Counted from the stretch's first letter, positions 12,690-23,403 are shown. The stretch: DNA of 64,000 bases from Rallus limicola (GCA_022605955.1 JAKCOZ010000032.1:7998001-8062000); one strand, 5' to 3'. The notes: generated by a model not told the origin, from the sequence alone. Translations and numbers: made by a program.

Positions 12690-13262
12690 CATGATTATGT
12701 CCCTTTTAACCTTTTCTCTGATAAGATGTACTGAATTCCTTAACTTTCTTATGGCAATGAATGTTACCTAGGACCAATTAATCTTCATGTTCTTCTCTGG
12801 ACTTCTTGTGTTTGGAAACAATTTGAAGTGTGACATCTGAATTAGATGCCCCGTGTCAATAGCAATCCGTCAGGACTATGCAGAGACATAACATCATCCT
12901 CTTGCTCTGATTAATATCTCCTTCCCCTCTATCCTCAAAAAATCATATTATCCTTTTTTTTCTGTGGAAGCATTGCCTTGGATGTGACTTCTATGGCTCA
13001 GGTCCTCTTCAAGAGCCTCTTTTAAGGCTGTGGTACATCATCCTCTTATTAGCTGGCCTACCTTATTTTTTTTTTCCCCTCTTAGAAACATACACTGTAT
13101 TTTACCAGCATTAAAATACTGCTCATGAAGTGATCCAGATTGCTCTGTGTAAGTGACCTGTCCTCATTCTTTACTACTCCAGCAGTCTGTGCATCCTTTG
13201 CAAATTTATTGCAAGTGATTTTTACAGTTTCTTCCAGATCATTGATTTTTAAAATTGAATGC
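12690..13262 (-). mobile_element. Old CR1-like LINE fragment (reverse transcriptase)
   Basis: Read on the minus strand, the part at about 13080-13262 encodes INDLEETVKITCNKFAKDAQ, a decayed version of the CR1 reverse-transcriptase block whose intact form is INDLDD...FADDTK. One Asp of the YADD-type catalytic pair has become Lys. The lower-coordinate part (about 12690-13080) resembles the C-terminal coding region of ancient CR1 elements of birds and reptiles, with phrases such as TTCTCTGGACTTCT. It is more diverged than the CR1 copies at 13.5-17.1 kb, so it is older. No intact frame remains. Boundaries are approximate. Confidence 0.6.
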
Positions 13263-13507
13263 AAGGCAAGGTTTGAAAAGAGAGGTGATAAGTTTTTATT
13301 GCATCAGTGGCATGGGGGGGGGAGCAAACAGACAGGCTGTTGGGTTTGTCATCTTTTTCCTAGAGCCCTTAAAAATGGAGTAAGATGGAAAACAACTGTA
13401 CTTCTTGCAGAGTCACTCCCAGTGCTGCATTTTGAAATTAGTTCTCTGTTTTCAGCATAAAACTCTATATTGATTTGATATAGTACTGATACTTTTTTAA
13501 AATTAAA

Positions 13508-13775
13508 ATCATAGAATGTGTAAGGTTGGAAGGGACCTTTGGAGATCATTTAGTCTAACCCTCCCTTCCCTGCAGTAAGCAGGGACATCTTCACTAGATC
13601 AGATTGCTCAGAGCCCCATCAAGCCTGGCCTTGAATATATATGGGGGTTAGGCTCAATCTCTGGAGGTCCTTTCCAATCCCTAAAATTCTGTGAATCTCC
13701 AGGGATGGGGCCTCCACTGTGTCTCTGTGCAACCTGTTCCAGTGATCTACCACCCCCATATCAACTTATGGGCTG
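13508..13775 (-). mobile_element. CR1 LINE 3' end, 5'-truncated
   Basis: The sequence from ATCATAGAATGTGTAAGG through AGGTTGGAAGGGACC, CATCAAGCCTGGCCTTGAA, CCAGGGATGGGGCC and CAACCTGTTCCAGTG is the reverse complement of the CR1 3' region. The element's 3' terminus, with its short ATTCTATG-type repeat, lies on the left. It is short, as expected for 5'-truncated CR1 copies. It is interrupted near 13637-13692 by a second CR1 piece in the opposite orientation, annotated separately. Confidence 0.88.
13637..13692 (+). mobile_element. Short CR1 3' end nested in another CR1
   Basis: About 56 bp containing GGTTAGGCTCAATCTCTGG, AGGTCCTTTCCAATCCC and ATTCTGTG, the forward 3' terminus of a CR1 subfamily. 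It splits the minus-strand CR1 exactly between CTTGAA and CTCCAGGGATGG. The host sequence TGAAT occurs at both edges (13632-13636 and 13692-13696), a possible short target duplication or microhomology. The order of events is clear: the minus-strand copy came first. Confidence 0.75.
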
Positions 13776-15177
13776 GTTTTTAGTGGTGACTTTAGGTTCT
13801 TGGGGATAACAGCTCAGCGTGCGTGTCTTGGCAAGCCAAGCTTGGCAGGAAAATGCTATTGAAGACCAATTCTCCATGAGGTTGTGCTGTTTTTTGTTTT
13901 AAATCCTTAACCTGGATTTAAATGAGCCAGTTTCCTACACTGTCCCCATCACCACTAAGCAAACTAGGCCATTAATTACCCTGCTTGTCCTGCTTCAGAA
14001 CAGCAGCCTTGTTCCTGTGGGCATGTGAAACGTCACAGCAGCATTGGGATGTGTTTAGCTAATTGCACAGTTGGGCTCCTCCAGCTGGAAAGGTGTCTGC
14101 TACAGAATGCAGTTTGTTGTTTTAAACAACCACTAGAATAATCCTTACTATGAAGCTGACTTCAAGTTTTAGTATTTATTGTTACTTAGTGTTTTCCTCC
14201 CCCTTCTGTATTGTCACTTATTATTGCCTTCACGTCCTCTCTTGAGCAAGTTGGTTTAAGTGATAAAACCTGCAGGCTAGCAGCAAACCTTGATCTTGCC
14301 TGTATGGTGAAGTCAGCTGTAGGAAGTACATTTTTATTCAGCTTTGGTCTATGCAAGAGAACATAAATATTAGCAATAAAACCAGCACAATTTTAGGAGC
14401 ATAGTTAGAAAATGTATCTGTGAGGAAAACTGACAGGTTTTGGCATTTGTGTATAGTGACAAATTGTACTACATTACCTGATATCAGTCCCTTATAATTG
14501 CTTAGGCCTACTCAGAAATTAGAACTCTGTCTTTTTTTTCCCTGTAAGTTTTGCTGACTGTAATGAGGATGAATATTCAGAGCAGGAATTAAGACCAGTA
14601 AGTTGCTTGTACAGGAGGGAGTCAGCCCCGTTGTGGCACAGCACAGTGGTGTTTGTGGTTCTGCATCAATTCTCTTCCCAAGTTTTTATGGATGTGGCCC
14701 AAGGCAGTGGCTGAAACCTGTCTGTTGGTAGTTGTGGGTCTGGGGTGCTGCTAGCTTTCTTCCTTCAAAGTGAGGTGATGGGGAGTCAAAAGGCAGAGTT
14801 AGGAGGCAGCCTGTTCCTTATAGATTGTGGTGGAAACCGTGAATCTGCTGCTTTGGGTACTAAAAGAGGGGGTACTGTTAAGCCATCTCATTTCAATCCT
14901 GAGGATGCTTTAATTGGCAACTCCAAATATCAGTGATCAAAAAGCCAAAGCCATTCGATTGGCATCCGTAAACAATGCTGAAATGGGAAGTACTTCAGAG
15001 GTGCAGGTGGCACTGGCCAGCCTCCTGCTGGGATGAGGCCCAGAAGATGTCAGGAGTCCCGTGGCTTCTCCCAGCCCTTGCGTCCTGCTGTCCCTCATTC
15101 ACATTTGTGCTGCCTGGCAGCAGAGTTCCCCTGGCAAAACAGTGTTTGTTAAGAGACTTTGGTGGCATCTGCTATGG
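13776..15177. other. Intergenic sequence without recognised features
   Basis: Unique sequence between CR1 copies. I see no exon, RNA gene or clear transposon. Open frames are short and unlike any family I recognise. Confidence 0.6.
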
Positions 15178-15236
15178 CAGAATCACTAGGTTGGAAAAGC
15201 CCTTTGAGATCATGGAGCCCAACCATATAGACATGT
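15178..15236 (-). mobile_element. CR1 3' end fragment
   Basis: The phrases AGAATCACTAGGTTGGAAA, GCCCTTTGAGATCATGGAG and CCCAACCAT are the reverse complement of a CR1 subfamily 3' terminus. Only about 60 bp remain. The next CR1 piece, at 15977, lacks a 3' end and has the same orientation, but the roughly 740 bp between them do not look like CR1, so I keep them separate. Confidence 0.75.
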
Positions 15237-15976
15237 GCAATTAGGTACTTTTCTGAGGAATTTGGTTGGCCAGCTTTTGAAAATTGTTAGCTCTGTTGGC
15301 TGCTGGAATGAATTAATTGCTGCTTAAAAGCAGAATTAAGCAGTGGGATTGCTGTCTTTAAGTCAGGCGGAGACAGCAGTCAACCTGAACACTTCTGCTT
15401 GGCGGTACAACCTGAAAGCAATTGCTAGTCCAAACTTGAATGTAAATTTAACAGAACATGAACAACTTTTGACATACTGACTGAACAAAGACTTAATCTA
15501 GTCGTGCTTTATGTTACACCTCATGTCTTCAGCCATTCACTTGGTTTCAGAGCAGTAGACGGTACCTCTTGTGATTTCAAAGGCGTTAGCTGAAAATGTT
15601 TACACTTTCCCTAGTGTTGCAGTTTTTATTTTTTCCTGTGGTAGTTATATTAATAGCTATTTTGCAGTGGTTTGTACATAGTTGGAAAGACTGTCCTAGT
15701 ATTTGGAGATTATTTGTAATTAATGCAGGTTGCCTTAACAGAAAAATGCAGATTTGGAAACTAATGAGTTGGGGTTTTTTTGGCTGCTAACATACTGTAC
15801 ACCTGGCTAAAATACCAAGCAAAATTAAAAATGTTTCTAGAGTAAAAGGGTGTTGTTGCAGTTTTCTTCAGTCTAGAACCGTGTCATGCTCAAACTCCAG
15901 GTTATAAATGGCTTGTGATGGCTGCTGTAAAATCAGAGGTCTCACGAGTGGCTACTTTTCCGCTGGGCCTGCACTA

Positions 15977-16620
15977 TCTAATCATCCTCGTGGCTCCTCT
16001 GAATCCTCTCCAACAGTTCTACATCTTTCTTGTGTTGGGGCCCCAGCTCTGGACACAGGACTCCAGCTGGGGCCTCACGAGGGCAGAGCAGAGAGAGACA
16101 ATCCCCTCCCTGTCCCTGCTGCCACCCCTCTGCTGATGGAGCCCAGGATCCCATTGGCCTTCCGAGCTGCAAGAGCCACTGCTGGCTCATGTTAAGTTTC
16201 ACATCTACCAGAATCCCCAAGTCCTCCTCAACAGGGCAGCTCTCCAGGAGCTCTTCTCCCAGTCTGTATCTATGTCTGGGATTCCTCCTGCCCAAGTACA
16301 ACACCTGACACTTGGCAGTGTTGAATCTCATTAGGCTCACCCAGGCCCACCTTTCCAGCCTGTCAAGATCCCTCTGGATGGCTCCTTTCCTTCTGTGGTG
16401 TCACCTACAGCACTCAGCTTGGTGTCATCCACAGACTTGCTGAGGCTGCACTCAATCCCATCATCTAAGTCATTGATAAAGATGTTAAAGAGCACCGGTC
16501 CCAAGACAGACCCCTGCGGGCCCTGCTTGTCACCTGCCTCCATCTGGACACAGACCCATTGACCAGCAACAGAATGTATCCAGCAGATCTCTGTGTGGAT
16601 ACAGCAAGTTTCTTCCACAA
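15977..16620 (-). mobile_element. CR1 LINE fragment with decayed reverse transcriptase
   Basis: On the minus strand the right part encodes [18 protein letters not shown], the reverse-transcriptase fingers/palm block that precedes the catalytic motif. Next comes [16 protein letters not shown], where intact CR1 has FADDTK, so the Phe-Ala of the motif is altered but both Asp remain. The lower-coordinate part encodes [20 protein letters not shown] and [18 protein letters not shown], the typical region after the catalytic core, and then [18 protein letters not shown]. Reading frames shift between these pieces and the 5' end and 3' terminus are missing, so it is a dead partial copy. It is recognisably younger than the fragment at 12.7 kb. 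Confidence 0.9.
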
Positions 16621-16883
16621 ATGCACCTAAATGTTGTGGTTTAGGGGCTGTCTTCTCAAGACACAGTCTTGCAAGAAAAATGTGTCATGAAGCAGACTTT
16701 GGTCATTCCACCCGCTCTGTAAGGTGACTTGTGAATGACATGACACTGCTAACACCCAATGCTGGTTATTTCACAGGCAGCCCTGTGTGGAGGGGAACTC
16801 CTGCTTGCCTTACTGCCCAGAGCTCGCTGTAGTGCTGCTGATTTAAAGCTACCTGGGCCAGTCTTCTGATCCTTCATGTCTGT
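16621..16883. other. Spacer between two CR1 copies
   Basis: Unique sequence of about 260 bp between divergently oriented CR1 pieces. I recognise nothing in it. Confidence 0.5.
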
Positions 16884-17142
16884 GGGGACAGGACAAGGGG
16901 CAGTGGCCTCAAGTTGGTGCACAGGGAGTTCCACACCAATATGGGGAAGAACTTCTTCCCAGTGATGGAGTCCTGGGACAGGCTGCCCAGGGGGGTGTGG
17001 AGTCTCCTTCTCTGGAGAGATTCCAGCCCCATCTGGATGCCTCCCTGTGCAACCTGTCCTAGGGACCCTGCTTTGGCAGGGGGGTTGGACTCGATGGGCT
17101 CTGGAGGGTCCTTCCAACCCCTACAGTTTTGTGAATCTGTGA
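16884..17142 (+). mobile_element. CR1 LINE 3' end, plus orientation
   Basis: Forward CR1 3' region: GACAAGGGGCAGTGGCCTCA, AGTTCCACACCAATATGGGG, AAGAACTTCTTCCCAGTGA, GACAGGCTGCCCAGG, GGGGGGTTGGACTCGATGGG and CCTTCCAACCCCTACAG, ending in the octamer-like terminus TTTTGTGAATCTGTGAA. The 5' truncation and intact 3' terminus are typical of CR1 insertion by target-primed reverse transcription. It is one of the better preserved copies in the window. Confidence 0.92.
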
Positions 17143-18894
17143 ACTGCCGTGTAGGAATGGTAGTAAACATGGAGGGACTTGTTAGCTGATTCAATTTTTT
17201 TTAATGTTTGATTGATTTTAAGAGTCCATGAAAAAACAAAGCGTGATTAATAAGCACAAGGCAAGCCAGGGCAGCAGAGTGAGTTAATGGGAACCACAAG
17301 GCACCTGAAGGAGCTGCAGTTTGCTTTGAGGGCTCCTAGTAAAGTAAGTTATAATGATCTCTCATAATCATTAGCAAATGGTGATACTGTAACCTTTCCT
17401 TATGTGTATTATCTGTTTACAAGGCGTCAAAAGAAATTGCTTTTCATGAGGGTGAAAAGCCAATCTTTCACAATTTTTAATAAAGATAGCTTGCTAAATG
17501 GTCTTTATGTATCTCCCCAAAGGGAGACAAATTACAGTAACCAGCAATCTTTTATTCTGTTAAGGCTTTTCTTCACACCTCTCCAAATTTCTTCTGAAAT
17601 GTTTACAAAATAATAGAACTTCTAATATACGTTGTCTCTGTGAAGGACTTTCTTCATATGTTGTCCCGTATCACCTGTGCAGGAAGGTGCTACAGGAATA
17701 CCTGCAGAGGAAGTTGTGGAGCTGTTCTGTACACAGAGAGCTTCTTCCTAGCCCTTGGTAATTACAGGCTCTCTTAGATGCAGGCGTGGGAAGCCTTTTA
17801 TCCTGTCAAAGTTTCGCTGCCTGGACATGAATTCATGGTGGCAGTTAAAAGTAAAAGGCTGTAATTTTTAATTTACTTAAATTTTGGCCCTGCTGTTGCC
17901 TTGCAGAACATATGCTGCAGAAGATGTGCTGCAAGAGTTTTCTTTCCAAACTTTAAAATCTTTATATTTTCTTTTGCTCAGAGGGAAAGAGTCTGCAATC
18001 ATCTGTCACCTTCCTTTTTCTTTGTTCCCTTTTTCTCACTGCAAATAAAGGTGGTACCAAGATACAAATATCTTTTTTCCACCCTCAAGCCCCTAGTCTT
18101 TCCCCTCCTTCTTTGGCCTATGTTTTCTATTTTCCAATTAGGGGTGTATTTCAAAATTCCACCTGTATTTTGACAATATCTTGATCTGGATGCCCAGCTC
18201 TGAGCAACCACTTCTAGCTCAAGGCTACTCTTGAATTACAAGAGAGTGTGGGCTGTTTGTTAGTGGGGTCTCCTGTGAGCTGCTCCTCCTGTGTTAGTGA
18301 AAACCAAAGTGTCTCCATGGCCAGCAAATAAAAGGAAGGAAAAGCAGATCCTGGCCCTGCTAGGGTGAGCTTAAGGTCTGGCTCAATAGTGGGATGTTAA
18401 TGGCTGCGGAGCTGCTTTGTCCCCCCAGCGCTGGGTTTTTAGGTGGCAGCAGCTGCTCTGCTTTCCCAAGGTTTGATCAATGGTTCCTCTTCAGTCCCTC
18501 ATGTCTGTACACGAGGGTTGAGAGCTTTATAAAACAAACTGAGAGCGATTTAACTGACCTTGTGCTGTGGACGAGTCGCAACTGTCAAGGTACTGAGCTG
18601 TCAGGTTCTTAGCCCCTGGATTTGGCTGGTGGGAAAAAGGAGAACCTCTGGCACCTCTGCCTTCCTATCTCCTGAATCCAGAGGTGCTGACGGAGTGCAG
18701 GGCACAAGGTAAGTTGCTTTATTTCACTGCATGGGCCGCTTGAAACGGCACTGGGTGGACTGGGGCTTCAGCTGTGGAATAAACTGTTCAACATTAGTTA
18801 GGAGAGTCTCAATTACATTTTATTAAGTAAATAGAAAACTTTCTATTAAGGACACATCCTAATAAAGATATTCTGTGGAGTTTCTCATATTCAT
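17143..18894. other. Intergenic sequence without recognised features
   Basis: AT-rich unique sequence. No exon, RNA gene or transposon was recognised. T/C-rich stretches lie near 17990-18130. Open frames are below 95 codons with no family resemblance. Confidence 0.6.
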
Positions 18895-19007
18895 GTGAAG
18901 TTTCTCATCTACCAGAATCCCCAAGTCCTCCTCAGCAGGGCTGCTCCCCAGGAGCTCTTCTCCCAGTCTGTATCTATGTCTGGGATTCCTCCTGCCCAAG
19001 TGCAACA
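18895..19007 (-). mobile_element. Internal CR1 fragment, near-copy of 16194-16305
   Basis: About 110 bp matching the CR1 piece at 16194-16305 with only about eight differences (shared blocks include CTACCAGAATCCCCAAGTCC and GTCTGTATCTATGTCTGGGA). Neither CR1 end is present. It is preceded by a short duplication of AGTTTCTCAT (about 18880 and 18900), shared with the first bases of the fragment. It is either the remnant of a deleted copy or an internally primed or captured fragment. Confidence 0.82.
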
Positions 19008-19439
19008 TATATATAAAAATAAAGCCTCACAGTGCTCTGTGTTAGCTATCTGTATGTCAGGAGACGCCAGCCAGGGCAGTTAGATGTCTGGCATAGCCAC
19101 GAGTCAGCCTGTATGGCCCTGACTGGGCTCGCTTGCCCTTTCAGCAGCATCCCCATCCTGTAACCAAATCATCTGTATAAATTCTGGGGTTTATTTTTTG
19201 ATAAACTAAACCTTAAAAGAACAAACAAGCTTTTCCACAGGCCTCCCCTGTCACGGTCCAGCATTTCAAAGTGTGACCCTCATTGCTTGCTCCCCAGAGC
19301 CGGGCTGCAGCTTATCAAGCCCGACTCCCTCCTGGTGCTCTCATTCATGCATTCTGTCAAACAACATTTTCTTTAACTTACTTTTTTTCCCCTTCATTCT
19401 TCTTTTTTTTTTTGGTTTTTTTTTTTAAAGAAAGATCTT

Positions 19440-19830
19440 CTTGACTGAGCACTTCAAAGCAATTAATTCAGCGCTCCGTGATTGCAGCCACTGAATAACT
19501 GTTTGTTAGAGTATTTTCTTTCCCAGGCAAGTGATGTAAAATAGTTGCTCCCCTCAATAAACAAGTTGTCAAATGTGATTAGTTAATGGACCTGTAATCA
19601 GGCAGCAGCATAAAGGTAAGGAGTGGGTACGCACGACGTGGAAAGTGCATCTTTAAATTAAAGCTATAGGGGGAAGACTTTTTCCCATAGGAAATCTTGC
19701 TATTGGTGCTGTGATAGACTGTTTACCATTTCCTAATGATTAAGTGAGGAGCATTAATTAAAGAAAACAAGAGATAAGTCATTAAGCACCCTGAATTAAA
19801 GATGCACTGATTGAGTCACTTTCAGGCCGT
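19440..19830. promoter_or_regulatory. Candidate conserved non-coding element downstream of ARID5B
   Basis: Non-repetitive sequence dense in TAAT/ATTA homeodomain-type cores (for example GCAATTAATTC, GTTAATGG, CATTAATTAAAG, GAATTAAAG). It sits between a T-rich tract and the start of the tandem array. This composition is typical of developmental enhancers near vertebrate transcription-factor genes, but no alignment was possible here, so the call rests on texture alone. Confidence 0.3.
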
Positions 19831-20133
19831 GGCTGGGAGCTCAGGCCGGTGCCCAGGTCCCTGTGTGTGAGCCAGCCCTCCCGTGTAAATGATGCCTGGC
19901 AGGACAAACAGCCACTTTCTTAAAATGAAGGGCAAAACCCAACATCAACCCCCAAGAGCCTGAAAAGTGTCCCTGTGGTCACCAAGCTCATAACTTGTGT
20001 ACTGCTCTTGGTCAGGCGCTTCAGGAGAAGCAGAAATGGGGGCTCGTCCCGCCATGGGGAGAGGGGACATCGCCAGGAAACACGGGGTTCTGCCACACGA
20101 ACTGCAGTTAGATGCAGGTTTAGTTTCCCCTGG

Positions 20134-22395
20134 GCAGAATTTTGGGTCAAGTTGACCACTAGTAAACCTACTGTTACTTGATGACCTCTAGTGACCCCAT
20201 GAGAAGAATTTTGGGTCAAATTTGACCTCTAGTATCTCATATGCTAATTGATGATGCCTAGTAAGGCCAGCTGCTAACTGATGACCTCTAGTAACCCCAT
20301 GAGCAGAATTTTTGGGTCAATTTGACCTCTAGTAACCCCATATACTAATTGTTGACCTCTAGTAACCCCATGAGCAGAATTTTTGGGTCAATTTGACCTC
20401 TAGTAACCCCATATACTAATTGATGACCTCTAGTAACCCCATGAGCAGAATTTTGGGTCCATTTGACCTCTAGTAACCCCAGTTCCTGGCTGATGACCTC
20501 TAGTAACCCCATGAGTGGAATTTTGGGTCAGTTTGACCTCTAGTAACCCCAAATGCTAACTGATGACCTCATGTAACTACGTAAGAAGAATGTGAGGTAA
20601 AATTGACCTGTAGTAACCCCATATGATAATTTATGACCTCTTTATGACCTCTACTAACCCCCTGAGCTGAATATTGGGTCATGTTGACCTCTAGTAAAGC
20701 CAACTGCTTATTGATGATCTCTAGTAAGGCCATGAGAAGAATTTTTGGGTCAAGTTAACCTCTAGTAACCCCATAAGCAGAATTTTTGGTCAAGCTGACA
20801 TCTAATAACCCCATATGACTAATCCATGACCTCTAGTAACCCCATAAGAAGAATTTTGGGGTCAATTTGACATCTAGTAACCCCAATTCCTGATTGATGA
20901 TCTCAAGTAAACCCATGAGCAGAATTTTTGGTCAAGTTGACCATGAGTAACTCCATATGACTAATCAATGACCTCTAGTAACCCCATGAGCAGAATTTGG
21001 GGTAAAGTGGACATCTAGTAACCCCAATTCCTGACCTCTATTAACCCCATGAACAGAATTTTTTGGGTCGATTTGACCTCTAATAACCCCAAGTGCTAAT
21101 TGATGACCACAAGTAACCATGTGAGCAGAATTTGGGGTAAAGTTGACCTATAGTAAGGGCATATGATAATTTCTGACCTTAGCAACCCCATGAGCTGAAT
21201 TTTGGGTCAAGTTGACCTCTAGAAACCCCAATTGATCATTGATGACCTCTAGTAACCCCATGAGATGACTTTTTGTGTCAAGTTGACCTCTAGTAACCCC
21301 AAAGCCATATTGACGACCTCTAGTAACCCCATGAGCAGCATTTTGGGTCAAGCTGACCTCTAGTAGCCCCATATGCTAATTGATGACCTCTAGTGACCCA
21401 AAGAGATGAATTTGGGGGAAAGTTGAACTCTAGTAACCCCAACTGGTGATTACCTCTAGTAACCTTATCAGCTGAATTTTTGGTCAAGTTGACCTCTAGT
21501 AACCCCAATTACTTATTGATGACCTCTAATAACCCCAAAAGACAATTTTTGGGGTCAATTTGATGTCTAGTAACTCCAACTACTGATTGATGACCTCTAG
21601 TAACCCCATGAGCAGCATTTTGGGTCAAGTGACCTCTAGTAACCCCATATGCCTAATCAATGACCTCTGGTAAACAATAATGCTCATTGATGACCTTGAG
21701 TAACCCCATGAGGTGAATTGTTTTGGGTGACTTTGACCTCTAGTGACCCCATTTGCTAATTGATGAGTTCTAGTAACCCCACGAGCAGAATTTTGGGTCA
21801 CATTGACCTCTAGTAACCCCATATGTTAAGAGATGCTCTCAAGCAACTCTGAGCAAAGTTTTGTTTCAAGTTGACCTCTAGTAACCCCAACTGCTAATCA
21901 GTGACCTCTAGTAACCCAGTGACCAGAATTTGGGGTAAAGTTGACCTCTAGTAACCCCATATGCTTATTGATGACTTCAAGTAACCTTGTGAGCAGAATT
22001 TTAGGTAAATTTGACCTCTGGTAACCCCAAGTGCTCATTGATGACCTCTTGTAACCCCATGAGCAGAATTTTGGGTCAATTTGACCTCTAGTAACCCCAA
22101 CAAATGATTGATGACCTCAAGTAACCCCATGTGCCAAATTTTTGGTCCTGTTTGACCTCTAGTAACCCCAATTACTGATTGGTGACCTGTAGTAACCCCA
22201 TGAGCACCATTTTGGGTCAACTTTACTTCTAGTAACCCCAACTTTTTGTTGATGACCTCAAGTAACCACGTGAGCAGATTTTTTTTGGTCGATTTGACCT
22301 CTAGTGTCCCCAGTTGCTGATTGGTGACCTTGAGTAAACCCATGAGCCTAAGTTTGGTTAAAGTAGACCTGTAGTAACCCCATATGCTGTTGATG
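20134..22395. repeat. Tandem array of about 70-bp units rich in nuclear-receptor motifs
   Basis: About 32 diverged units. Each unit is a dimer of two half-units (about 40 and 30 bp) that share the core TGACCTCTAGTAACCCCA. One half-unit continues with a GAGCAGAATTTTGGGTCAA-like segment and the other with an ATATGCTAATTGA-like segment. Read on the minus strand the core is GGGTTACTAGAGGTCA, a direct repeat of two nuclear-receptor half-sites spaced by four bases (DR4). At the junction of the long segment with the next core, GGGTCA-N3-TGACCT forms the palindromic estrogen-response-element arrangement. I count about eleven exact GGTCANNNTGACC matches and many one-base variants. The array is not coding: the period is not a multiple of three, so the frame rotates and stops are frequent. 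I do not recognise it as a named satellite. Confidence 0.93.
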
Positions 22396-23384
22396 AGCTC
22401 TCCCATCATGGGGGAACACTAGGATGGCCGAGGTGGAAGCAGGTGACAAAAAAGGTTTGCTAGAAGGTGCCGCCTTCCTCCTGTAACATCATGGCTGATT
22501 TGGGGACAGCACGTAGGGCGTGATGGCTTACGGGATGGTGAACTATACGGCTAATTGAGTATCAAAGGCAATTATCAGGCAGCTGGTTAAACCAGAGGAA
22601 GGCCTGTCCTGTCTGCTCACATACAGAAACCATGGGAGACCTCGTGCAACCAGCTCTGAAGCAGCAATGCTCGACCCAGGGCCAGGACGTGGGATGAGGA
22701 GACCTGTGTTGAGGAAAATGAAGGGCAGCGCTGTCCCTCCCGCTGTCTCAGGGAGACTCCTCCCATGCCACGGGTGCTTGTCCTGCCCCCACACCCGCAC
22801 CTGGACTATCCCTGCTGTGGGAGCACTGTCAGGGATGCTGTGCTCAGCTGTGCGTGGGGGCCGGACAGGATCACCCCAGCTTCCTGCCTGTGCACCCAGG
22901 CATGCCCCTGGCTGCCTCTCCCCCAGCTGTTTCCCTAGCAGTTCCCGGCACACACCAGAAATTGTTATAATTTTTTAGTATTTTTTTCTGAGCCCGTTTC
23001 CCCCCTCAACCGCAGCAACACCTTTCTGGAAGCCTCATCTAGCGGTGACATCACCCCAGCCTGTACCTGCTCTGCAGCACGCCCCAGGGAGCAGCTTCCC
23101 TGCTGTCCCACATGTGCGTCCCGGCTCTTGGAACCACTGGTGCCATGCAGGCATCATCCCATCGGAAGCTATTCCTGCAGCCAGCCTGGGCACAGCCGGG
23201 ATTCAGCGCAGGCACGCCGAAAAAACGAGAGGCGTGCTGGCCAAAGATCCTGTCTCATCCTCCTTTGGGAAACAGCAAGCTTCCATTTCTTCGATCATCA
23301 CTTGCAGGAGGAGGTGTTTTCCCTGGGCTGGCAGGTGGGGCGGGACAGCGCGTACCCCATGGCGGTAAGAGAGGAAGGCGAAAG
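22396..23384. other. Intergenic, moderately GC-rich, up to the ARID5B 3' end
   Basis: Unique GC-rich sequence between the tandem array and the inferred ARID5B cleavage site. Open frames up to about 136 codons exist on both strands. They are compositional (Pro/Gly/Ala/Ser-rich) with no recognised domain. Confidence 0.55.
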
Positions 23385-23403
23385 GGAACAGATAGTAACA
23401 TTT

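Noticed and set aside
20134..22395. Open frames on the minus strand with repeated GLLEVNLTQNSAHGVTRGHQ-like peptides, suggesting a repeat protein
   Set aside because: The repeat period is about 70 bp, not a multiple of three, so the frame rotates between units and stops are frequent. The peptides are a translation of the satellite.
20134..22395. CRISPR-like appearance (short conserved core with alternating segments)
   Set aside because: The segments between cores are themselves repeated, and the context is a eukaryotic chromosome. It is a tandem satellite.
22543..22953. 136-codon open frame between the satellite and the ARID5B 3' end
   Set aside because: Both strands are open over the same GC-rich stretch and there is no domain or codon pattern to support coding.
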